Source of the DNA: Atkinsonella hypoxylon
Lineage: Eukaryota; Ascomycota; Sordariomycetes; Hypocreales; Clavicipitaceae
Direction: 5' to 3'
Assembly (NCBI GenBank): GCA_000729835.1
Contig: JFHB01000031.1
Location: forward strand, 62,001 to 126,000
Length of the DNA stretch: 64,000 nt
In this document: piece after piece, positions 25,625 through 36,064 of the stretch
How the letters are laid out: each line of letters starts with the position of its first letter
Numbering within the stretch: position 1 is the stretch's first letter
Program-made: the position numbers and the translations under genes
The notes under the pieces: model-generated
The model's database searches: none
Seen by the model: the letters and a program-made list of their open reading frames with translations, nothing else
What the model was told of the DNA's origin: nothing

Positions 25625-26250
25625 TGGACAGACAAAAGTATTAACGCCTACCTAGGAAGATCGTATGTCTCTTTCGATTATGGAGTCATTAATCGCAAGG
25701 CATTGGCCACTGAGACAACATGTAACACTCATCCACCCATTGAGATTATTCCGTGTGCTATCCGACTCAAAGTCAGTGACACATTATTGGACATTCTTCG
25801 CCAAGCTACAATCTGCACACACACCGAGTCACGCCAGAATTTTGCGGTTATTGCAATTGAAAATGACAATCGCTGCAATACTTGCGTGATCCATTGGGCG
25901 GGAAAAAGATTTCCCGAGAATCTACAATCTAGCGCCTTAATGAGAGTCTTGGTAGAAGCTGAACAGCTGGCAAAGGTGAGAGGGTCATCCCATCTTCGTA
26001 CCTTGGACTTGTGCCCTGAATTGAACTGGATTTGAATGCTAATTTGGCTCTCATAGTATGATTGTATAATAAATTTCAATTCGAACATGCAATGTATAAT
26101 TTCATACAGAGACCATTTCATGTCAGCAGGCCAAGCTGATCACCTCGCCGCTATGTTGCTAGTTGTCTTGAATTACATTTCAGATGCACCCCAGCAGTCC
26201 TTCGCGAACATAGACATGCTAAGCTCTTTAGACCATCAAAAATTGTCTCG
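25625..26250 (+). pseudogene. NRPS relic: C-terminal part of the first condensation domain
   Basis: In-frame coding similarity starts abruptly after a TAG at 25622, with AYLGRSYVSFDYGVINR, the place of the D-x-x-FG-x-x-x-SGR element. It goes on through IIPCAIRLKVSDTLLDILRQA. A GT-AG intron fits at 25976-26056, and the exon resumes with YDCIINFNSN. The HHxxxDG half of the domain is missing. There is no in-frame ATG ahead of it. Either the gene was truncated by deletion, or it began with a short starter C whose start is lost. Confidence 0.7.
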
Positions 26251-26254
26251 GTGA

Positions 26255-29200
26255 AATAAAAAATGCCCTGTTGCGTCGGAAGTATGCGTTCATCATCTTA
26301 TCGAACAGAGCCGCCGGTCGCGGCCGGATTTCCAAGCTGTGGTGTCTTAGGACGGTTCTCTCACATACGACGAGATTGACCGACTTTCGTCTAATCTTGT
26401 TCAAAAGCTCCGCGACGCCGGTGTTAGACCTGGTGTATTCGTTGCTACATGTTTTGATCGATGTAAATGGATGCCAGTTGGGATACTAGGCATCATGAAA
26501 GCAGGCGGCGCCTTTTGTGCCCTTGATCCTTTCTATCCTGTTAGTCGATTGACTTACATGTGTCAGAAGTTGGAAATATCGATTGTCTTGACTACGCAGA
26601 GCAATCTCGAACAAGCGAGCCTACTTCCAGGTACAGTCTTCGTATTGGGCGATGACTTGTATACAGAAAGTGCCTATGCAGGCGCACAGCAGCCCCATCT
26701 TTGGTCAGATGTGTCTCCCAATGATCCGGTTTATGTCGTCTTCACTTCGGGCTCTACTGGAAATCCAAAAGGAATTATTATGGAACATAGGTCGTTCTCT
26801 TCCTGCGCACTCAGCGCTATGGAACCTTTACATATCCTGCCGCAGGATCGCATTCTACATTTTCCATCTTATGCTTTTGATATTAGCATCTTTGAGATAC
26901 TGACGCCTCTGGTTGCTGGAGCTACAGTTGGAATACCGTCCGAGAAAGCTCGCCGGGAGAATTTACCCCATGCAATAACAGAACTTGGGGCAACCTGGGC
27001 CTTCCTCACACCTACAGTAGCGCGCATGTACCGACCAATGCAGGTACCATCATTAAAAACCCTTTGTTTAGGAGGCGAGGCTATTAGTGCTTCAGATATT
27101 GACCTATGGCTATCAAAAAATCTTATAACCGGATATGATCCTGCAGAATGCTGTCCACTTGGTATATCGGGTCCCGCAAACCAACATATGCCTCGCGCCT
27201 TAAGGTTCAACTTTCTCGTCGCAAGCTTCCTGGATCGTAGACCCAAAAGACCATAGAAAGCTGCTTCCAGTGGGCGCCATTGGCGAGCTTGTAATTGAAG
27301 GACCGAATGTTGCAAGGGGCTATATTCACGATCCAACATGCTCGGCTTCAGACACTCCCTTTCTTGTCACACCGCCGCCTTGGCTCTCTCGCTTCCGGAC
27401 AAACTTCGATCGAGGTTCTCGACTCTTTCCAACTGGTGATCTGGTGCGTTATGATGATGAAGAAGCCGTGCATTTCATGGGCCGAAAGGATCTCCAAGTA
27501 AAAATTAACGGTCAGAGGGTAGAGCTCGCTGAAATTGAATATCACCTCGATCAGCATTTCCAATTACTCGCAGCTAAAGTAATTGTAGATACACTTCCGG
27601 TCTCGAGACGCACCATATTGACTGCATTGATATTGCCTGATCAGCCGCTGAAGAATGACGAAGAGCCCGGGAAGTCTCTTCTCATGGAGTTGAGAGAAGT
27701 CCACCAAGATTTCCAGGCAAAGTTAGCCAGCGTGGCATCGAAATTGCAGCTTACTTTACCAAATCACGTAGTACCCAGCGTTTATCTTCCTATAAGACGT
27801 GTTCCAATGTCCGAAAGTGGCAAGATTGATCGGAGACGTCTTAAATCACTAATTCTCTCCTTATCCCAAGAAGATTTGTACGGCAGCAGAAAGCCGATGC
27901 AACCAGGCGAAGAACCGGCATCGGATACTGAGAAACTGTTACGAAGCCTTTTTGCCCAAACACTGGACTTGCCCCATGCTCGAATTAAATCAGACAGCAA
28001 TTTTTTCCAATTGGGCGGCGATTCTGTGCTAGCAATTAAGCTTCTGGCGCTGGCTCTGGAACAAGGGATAAAGTCCATTGCGTATCAGGATATCTTCAAT
28101 CATCCGACATTGAGAAAATTGTCTCTAGCGTCGGCTCCAACTTCTATTAACGGGCCAACATCCTCGGTAACGGAAGAAACGACACCTTTCTCTCTAGTCA
28201 AAGACCCCGAACTGCTCATCCAAACCGCGAGTGAGCAATGTGGAGTAAGCAAGGCAGAAATTGAGGACATATATCCTTGCACCGACTTACAGCAAAGTAC
28301 GATGGCATCCACTGCTCAATAGTAATGCCTATCTTGCTATAACATCATTTACCCTAAATGGCGGCATTGATAAGGGTCGGCTAAAGAGGGCATGGCACAT
28401 TGCTTTCAACGGCCACGCCATACTCCGGACACGTCTTATTCAAGCAGATACAGGTGACTGTTATCAAGTCGTCATACAGGGTCCGCCATGTTGGTCAGAG
28501 AACAACGAACTCAGCGACGTTGACATCACTAATCTCTCTCGTGCTTCATTTGGCATGGGGCTTCCCCTTGTACAGGCACATCTCGCTAAGGATCGATTGT
28601 ATGTCGTCATGCATCATGCGTTATGCGATGGCTGGTCATTGCCTATATTGATCGATGAACTTGACTTGGCGTATCGAGAGCTCTCCGTTAGGCGTTTACC
28701 TCCATTGAAAAACTATGTGAAATACATGATGGATACTGCGGCTTCAGCTGCCTCATTCTGGCTAGCGGAATTGGAAGACGCAAACACAGTACACTTTCCG
28801 GCGCCTTCTTGTCTTGATTACAAGCCTTAGACTTGTGCATCAGTGACAGTATCGGTTCCTTTAGCCGATCCCGCACGACGCAACGTGACATTAGCAACAG
28901 AAATTCAGCTAGCTTGGGCCATCACAACCTACACGTATACTGGCTGCAAAGATGTTATCTTTGGGTTGGTCTCCTCCGGTCGAGCTGTACCCGTCACTGG
29001 CATTGAATCCATCTTAGGTCCTACATTTGCTTGCACTCCGCTTCGGATATCCATCGATCCAGATGAAGAGCTAGGGGAAGCACTGGCAGAGCTACAATAC
29101 ACCTTAGTGGAGCAAAGCAAATTTGTGCATTTCGGGGCTCACAGAATCATGCAGTTGGGGCCAAATGCTGCTGCGGCCTGCAACTTCCGGACAGTACTCG

Positions 29201-29500
29201 TTGTCGAGGCCGACCAATCTGACAGGGCCACAGGGTCTTGGTTTACCCAACACGAGTTCTTATCCGATGTGACCTCTTTTAGCAGTCATGTGCTGACATT
29301 GAGATGCAAGCTGTTTCCCAAGAGTGTCGAAATCAATGCAATTTATGATAATGCTATGGTGGACGGCCGACAAATGCATCGCGTATTGTTGCAATTCGAA
29401 CGTATCCTCAAGATGGTTCGTGCCCCGGAATCTGTAAATCACAAGATAGGAGGACTCGACAAATTAAGTGGCTCAGACTGGCTAGAATTGCAAGCTTGGA
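26255..29500 (+). pseudogene. NRPS relic module 1: A1-T1-C1
   Basis: A1 keeps FTSGSTGNPKG (A3 motif), AFDISIFEIL (A4), GELVIEGP, LFPTGDLVRY (A7) and GRKDLQVKINGQRVE (A8), but the A5 motif reads GYDPAEC instead of GYGPAEC. Stops at 26252 and 26348 flank its start, and an extra A near 27201 shifts the frame. T1 has the intact pantetheine site FFQLGGDSV near 28001-28030. C1 has the intact catalytic MHHALCDGWS near 28608-28637, but is cut by a frame change near 28318 and by TAG at 28828. Confidence 0.85.
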
Positions 29501-31420
29501 ACACCAGATTGCTTCCTCCTCATCCAAAAGGGATTCGTGCGCAACAGGTGATTCAAGAAAAGTGCCGGGCGCGACCAGATGCAACGGCCATTCACGCCTG
29601 GGACGGTGAAGTCACATATGGAGAACTTGGAAATCGCGCAGAGAAACTAGCTGGCCTTGTACGAGCATATATTTCGAAACCAAATCAAGTCGTTGTTCTC
29701 TATTTCAGCAGGTCGTGGCTGACGGTGGTAGCTCAGCTTGCCGTTCTTAAAGCAGGAGCTGCATTCATGACGCTGGATATTTCTCAGCCCGCTCAACATC
29801 TTCGCGAGATTAGTGCCACAGTTCGTCCTGTGCCAGTTTTGACATCTGAAGAATTGTACCGTGAAGCAGCAGAACTTGACATGGCCGCTGTTCTGGGCAT
29901 CGACAAGAATGCACTCAGAAATGCTACGGCAGCGTCACAGACATGCTCTACGGTCGAGTCCGATATCATGTACAGTATAGCAACGTCAGGTGCTACCGGC
30001 AAGCCGAAGATTGTGGTGATTGATCACCAAGCGTTCATGACCAACTCACGGCCCATGATAGATCGTTTGGGCATCACTGCCGAGTCACGTGTCTTCCAAT
30101 TCTGCGGGTATAGCTTGGCGGGCGGCTGTATCTGCATTCCATCTTTGCACGACCGCGACAACCGCTTAGCAGCGAGTATAGTTGAGTTGAGAGCCAACTG
30201 GGCCGCATCGCCGTCCTCGGTTTTACAATTGCTTGATCCCAATTCTGTGCCGACGATAACAACATTGGTGCAAGGAGGTGAGCGCCTGCATCAAGTCATA
30301 ATCGACCGCTGGGCATCTCATACGAGGTTATTGAACGCGTACGGTCCGGCTGAGTGTAGTGTCGTTGCGTTTGTTAGTGACTCCGTGAGGCCAGATACCA
30401 AAGATCCCCAAAACATAGGCCTCGCAACCGGAGGCGTTGGCTGGGTTGTGGACGCAGAACATTCGGACAGCCTCCCTGTTCCCATAGGGGCATAGGGTGA
30501 GCTGATTATTGAAGGCCCTATTCTGAGCCAAGGTTACCTTGGCGACACGGAGAAGACGAACGCTGCTTTTGTGCCTCTTCCAGACTGGTTAAGAGCCTTC
30601 AGAAATGGCCGTGCTCAGGGCCGTATTTACCGAACTGGCGACATTGTCAGGTAAAACAGCGATGGATCCATCAGCTTTTTACGGCGCAAGGATTCTCAGT
30701 TCAAAGTCCGTGGCCAGCGACTGGAGCTTCTTGACGTTGAATATCACGTTGAGAGATGCTTTACGGGTGCGCATCAGGTTGTTGCTGACATTGTGCCAAT
30801 ACCTGGTACCCAATCGACTGTGCTAGTTGCCTTGATATTAGCCCAATCGGCCATGTTGGATCAACAAGATTTGGAAACAACATCTGGTGGCCTGGCTGTA
30901 CTTCCCCAAGACTCTTCATTTGTCGCAGATGCGAATGCCGCCGAGTTAGCTCTGCGGGACAAGGTTCCCAGCTACATGGTGCCAGATCTCTTCGTACCAG
31001 TCTCAGACTTTCCGCGCGGGGTGAGCGGCAAAGTTGATCGAAAGGCAATAAAGCAGCATCTCACCTCTCTCTTCCAACAAGACTGGAGGAAATATGTCTC
31101 AACGGGAAAGGTAGCTCCGTCTACTGCAATGGAACGCGAGCTACAAATCATTTGGGCTCGTGTTCTTCGTGTTGAGCCAGACACTTTTGGCGTGCATGAC
31201 AGTTTCTTCCGTCTTGGGGGAGATTCCATCGTAAGCATGCAAGTCGCTGCGGAGTGCAGGGCGGCAGGGATCAACATCACGGTAAAAGACATGTTTGAAA
31301 AGCGGGTGATTCGAAAACTGGCGCTGGGACGAACGTCGACGCAGCAAAATGGGCCCATGTCGTCTTCGAAGGACGATGAGTCTGGCCTAATGGAGGAGAA
31401 GGCACCTGCCTTCTACCCTG
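29501..31420 (+). pseudogene. NRPS relic module 2: A2-T2, A2 internally deleted
   Basis: A2 has degenerate early motifs: LKAGAAFMTLDIS, and ATSGATGKPKIVV in place of TSGSTGKPKG. Around 30105-30120 the reading goes from FQFCGYS straight to LAGGCICIPS, lacking about a dozen residues that contain the FDxS (A4) motif. That motif carries the Asp which binds the substrate amino group. AYGPAEC, YRTGDIVR and KVRGQRLE remain. Stops lie at 30493 and 30652. T2 keeps FFRLGGDSIVS near 31204-31236. Confidence 0.85.
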
Positions 31421-32880
31421 GCGGCAAACTTGAGGTCTATATGAAGCGTGTTCAAAGCCAGCTTGGGCAAGCTGTCGAGAGAATTTACCCATGCTCCCCC
31501 ATACAGCAAGGAATACTCATGAGCCACACGCGCAATCCTGATCATTATGACGAGATCATCCAGTGGAGGGTGATAAGTAATGCGCCGATTGATACGGGCC
31601 GTCTACATAATGCCTGGCTTCAAGTGGTATCCCGGCACAGCATCCTCCGTACGCTGTTCCTAAATGTCTCCAAAGACCACTTCCTAGACCAGGTAGTGCT
31701 GAAACACTACTCTCCAGACATTTCCGTATGCAACGGCGGAGAGGAGGCGACATATCCACCATTCGAGGACTTTCTGCCTATGCATCATCTCCGCGTTAAT
31801 CGGCTGTCAGCAGACAACGTTACGGTATGTCTTCGCATTCATCATGCCCTTGTTGATGGGATTTCACTACACATCATTAAACGCGACTTGGAATCGGCCT
31901 ATCAAGGTCGTTTAGCCATGCTAGGCGAGCCGCCAGCTTACCATGAATACATCTCATACCTACAAAACAGTCGCTTGCAGAGGTCGTCAGAAGAGTACTG
32001 GAAGTCATATTTGCAAGGAGCAACGTGTTGCTTGTTTCCTGCTCTAAAGGACCAGACAGTACAGGATCGACAATATTTTGGGGCAGTCGATTTAGAATTG
32101 GAGTCGACTCTCAAGTTGACTCAATTCTGCAAGAAGTATAAGCTCGCAATGACCGTCGTGCTGCATTCAGTTTGGGCCATAATCGTCCAACGCTATACTG
32201 CAACACACGAGGTCTGTTTCGGCTACATGACTTCGGGGCGCCATGCGCCCGTGGCCAACGTCCACAACATTGTAGGTCCGCTATTCAATATGCTCGTAGC
32301 CCGTGTCGGACTTGAATATGATCAGTCACTACTTTCGATGATGTATAAATATCAGGAGAGCTTCATAAGCAGTTTGGACCATCAGCATCAACCGCTAGTC
32401 GAAACGCTTCATTCCATAGGGTCATCTGCGGGGGAATTATTCAACACTTTGATCACAGTCTTCAATGATCAGCCCGAAATACAACTCGCCCAGCAGCAAT
32501 CTGCCCTGACTTTGGTAGGCGATGCCATTCAAAGTCGATCAGAGGTAGGTAATTCTTGTACCCTTACGCTATTCCTCAAATTTGAGTCCGTGTGTTAATC
32601 GGAAAATTTGTTTCTGCCACAGTACCCTATCACGTTGAACATTCTCAGCCGCGCAGACAAGATGGAAATGCAGCTGTCATACCATAAGACATGGCTAAGC
32701 GCGAACTTTGCTGAAACTATTGCCAAGACCTTCCGGTTTGTCCTACAGAACATCCTCGAGCAACCCAATCAGCTCCTCAGCGGTCTGCAAGTTTTAGATG
32801 AAGAGCAAATGAACAACATATACACACAAAATCGCTGCGTGGCACCTCCACTGAACGGCTTCATACATGACGCAATTCAT
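31421..32880 (+). pseudogene. NRPS relic: C2 condensation domain, intact stretch
   Basis: The best preserved piece. It runs from ERIYPCSPIQQGILMSHT through HHALVDGIS (catalytic HHxxxDG) and CFGYMTSGRHAP to the end of the domain. It is interrupted only by a GT-AG intron of 78 bases at 32545-32622, between SRSE and YPITLNI. No stop or frameshift was found here. Confidence 0.85.
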
Positions 32881-35800
32881 CAGCAGTGTCTCAGGTCTCC
32901 AGACTCTCAATCTGTCTGCTCATGGGACGGGAACTTCACGTACAGGCAGTTGGACGGGCTATCTTCAGTATTGGCTGAGGAACTCATCTGCAAAGGGGCC
33001 GGGCCCGAGGTGACCATTCCAATACTACTCGAAAAGTCTCGCTGGACTCCTGTGGCTATGCTTGCAGTCCTGACGTCTGGCTCATCCTTTGTATTGATGG
33101 ATTCTTCACACCCCGTAGCGCGACTTCGCACTATATCTAATGTTATAAACCCCCCATTGATCATCATTTCGGCGCAGACCAGGTCCAAAGCCACAAGTTT
33201 TTCGATAAACTTGATTGAACTCGGAGATTGGCTGGCCGAAGGGGTTCATATAACGGAACAGTATACTTGGCAAAATGTTTTCTTGAACAAGAATAATGCA
33301 GCCTACTTGGTGTTCACATCTGGATCGACAGGAAAACCCAAAGGTGCCATCATCGAGCATTCTAGCTCATTCACGGGTGCAGAATGTCTAGCAGCCCGTT
33401 TGCATATCAACTCTGCATCTCGTATCTTGCAATTTTCATCACATGCGTGGGATATTCCTGTGATGGAAATCCTCCTCACACTGCGAGTGGGAGGCTGCGT
33501 GTGTATTCCTTCAGAGGAGGAACGAACTGGCAATCTAGTGCAAGCTGCGAACCGAATGAAGGCGAACTGGGCCATGTTGACACCCACGGTGGCACGATTG
33601 TTCAAGCCACAGGACTTTGCATACCTGCAGACAATTATCCTTGCTGGTGAAGCACTTTCATCGACTGACATAACAACTTGGTGTGATAGGGTACGCCTCA
33701 TCCAAGCCTACGGTCCCGCCGAGTGCACTGCGATCAGTACTGTGACTGAGCCGTTGACTTCTTCCGACAACCCGCGATGTGTAGGGCGGCCCAGCGGATG
33801 CGTGGGATGGGTCGTGAGCCGCAACAACCATGAATTACTGGCACCACCAGGCGCAATAGGAGAATTGGTGTTGGAAGGACCAATCGTGGGCCGAGGGTAT
33901 TTTCGAGATCCGGAGCGATCGGCCACCGCCTTCGTGAGCCCTCCTGCTTGGCTCCTGAATCTCCGTGGTCATGAACCGTCCATTCGACTTTACAAGACTG
34001 GCGACTTGGTTCGACAAGATGTGAGCAGCGGCCTTCTTACATTTCTTGGCCGCCAGGATGACCAGGTAAAAGTTAGAGGGCAGCGGGTTGAGCCAGGCGA
34101 GGTGGAGACCCAGGTATCGCAAGTCTTCCCTGAATCCCAAGTAATTATCCTGGTTGTGAAGAGATCAGATACAGCGATCCTGGTTGCTCTTATCTTGCGA
34201 AAAGATGAAGCTGGTTCCTGTTCCACCAAGACTGGGAACGTTATTTCCCCACCATCGCCTGCATTTGCAAAATTGGTCAGGACAGCCTTCTCTAGGTTGC
34301 GTGAGACCATGCCAACATACATGATTCCATCTTTCATGCTGCCACTAGCTCAATTGCCCAACGCTTCTACAGGCAAGGCCGACCGAAAGCTACTGCAAGA
34401 TTACGTAGCGTCTTTGTCTAATGATGAACTAGAGGAGTATATTACGGCAAATGCCTCCCGCCGCGTCGCATCTACGGCAGTGGAGGCCCAGCTGCAAGAG
34501 CTTGTGGGACAGGTTCTACATAAACCATCTCATACCATTCCATTGGACGAGGATTTGTTCCGAATCGGAATGGACTCTCTTACGGCCATGACCTTTGCAA
34601 CCGCCGCTCGCGGATGTGGATGGGAGGTATCCGTTCCGATCATTTTCCAGCATTCACGATTATCCGACTTGGCTCTACTTCTGGACCGAGGACAGCACAT
34701 TAAACAGGGGCTGCTCAAAGAAACTCCCATACCAAATCCACTTGCGTCGTTCTTGCCTGAGATTTGCACCAAGTGGCATCTTCAGGAGAATCAGATTACC
34801 CATATTGTCCCGACAACATATTATCAGCAGATGGCCATTGCTTCTGATCATTATGTTTTCGTCGGCCTTCATTTTTCCAGACCTATTGCTTCTGAAGCCC
34901 TCAAATCAGCCGCTTCTCGACTAGTCAAACAACATTCAATTCTACGCACAGTATTCATTCCTTTTCAAAATGCGTACGTGCAGCTAACTCTTCGCGACTT
35001 CGATCTGCCGTCGCTGGAGATTCAATCCAATGAAGCTGAGCTCTCCACAGATGTTGAGAATTTCTGTCGGGAAGCAGCCAAGAACGCAGCAGAATTTGGA
35101 GTTCCTCATACTAAGTTAGTATTGATACTGAACAAAGAAGGTGGCTGCCTCTCCGCGCTACTCAGACTTCAGCGAGCTCAAGTCGATGGTGTTGCACTTA
35201 TGCGCATGATAGCGGACTGGCGCTTCGCAATGGAAGAGGAACCGTCGTTGCCAGTACCAACACTTGAATACGCTGACTTCGTGCTGGGACGTATCGCCCA
35301 GAACACACCAGAAGTCTTTGGAATGTGGCGAGACGTATTGCAAGGGTCATCGATGACATCTTTTTCCACAACATGAGTACATCCGAATGACAGACCGGTC
35401 ACGTGCCGAGCGACTTGTGGAAAGCTTTTGCGATATCCCTTTGCCCGAACCGGCAGAAGGTTTTACTATGGCCACAGTAGCCAAAGCAGCTTGGGCCATG
35501 TGTCTCGCGCGACAGTCCTAGACGCAGGATGTGTTATTCCTGCAGTTGGTGAGAAACCGTCACTTGGCTTTGGATGGAATTGATAAGATGGTCGGTTGCT
35601 GCATCAATTACATTCCGGTCCGGGTACCTTTACAGCCCGACTGGACAGCGAGCGATTTGCTTCACTGGATTCAGCAACAGCACATCCATACCATGACGGG
35701 CGCTACGGCAGACTGGGGTGATGTGGTGGCCAAGAGCACGACATGGCCATCTGACACAGAGTTCGGTTCAGTCCTTCACTACCTCAGTGCACCGGCTTCT

Positions 35801-36064
35801 CCAGCGTATGACTTTCCTGGAGACATCTGTGGCCGATTTCAGTTGTATGACTACAAAATGGCGCACACTTGCCCTCTTGTCACATGTATCGTTTTTCCCG
35901 GTCGGATGGATCCCTCTCTCAAGGAGCTTAAAATCATTGTTACGAGTGCTGGCTGTGGTCAAGAAATGACAGACCAACTCCTTTCCATGTTCCAGATCAT
36001 GCTCCATCAGGCCAACAACCACTCTGATAAATTAATATCAGACTTGCTCCGGGTGGAGTCTTGA
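32881..36064 (+). pseudogene. NRPS relic module 3: A3-T3-terminal C
   Basis: A3 is open and complete: FTSGSTGKPKG, HAWDIPVMEIL, AYGPAEC, LYKTGDLVR and GRQDDQVKVRGQRVE. T3 reads FRIGMDSLTA with the carrier Ser kept. The terminal C domain has QRAQVDGVAL where relatives carry S/H-H-A-x-x-D-G, so the catalytic His is missing. It is then broken by an extra T (35361-35365) and TAG at 35519. The frame ends at TGA 36062-36064. Confidence 0.85.

Larger units (their letters stand above)
25625..36064 (+). pseudogene. Decayed three-module non-ribosomal peptide synthetase
   Basis: Non-ribosomal peptide synthetases adenylate amino acids, load them on phosphopantetheine carriers and join them. Remaining order: partial C, A1-T1-C1, A2-T2-C2, A3-T3 and a terminal C. 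Lesions I can place: TGA 26252-26254 and TAG 26348-26350, both at sites where Trp is usual; a frame change near 27201; a frame change near 28318; TAG 28828; TAG 30493; TAA 30652; an extra T in the run 35361-35365; and TAG 35519. An intron at 32545-32622 and a probable one at 25976-26056 are ordinary and not lesions. The 5' part of the first condensation domain is absent. Between lesions the homology is continuous, so decay is recent relative to the flanks. Architecture with a terminal C domain is that of fungal synthetases which release cyclic products; substrates cannot be read safely. No tailoring gene lies beside it. Confidence 0.93.

Noticed and set aside
25665..25889. ATG-started frame at the NRPS 5' end
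   Set aside because: The condensation-domain similarity lies in another frame of the same bases; this frame has no motif.
25625..36064. Programmed frameshifting to express the NRPS
   Set aside because: Six stops plus three shifts at unrelated sites and a catalytic deletion fit decay, not recoding.
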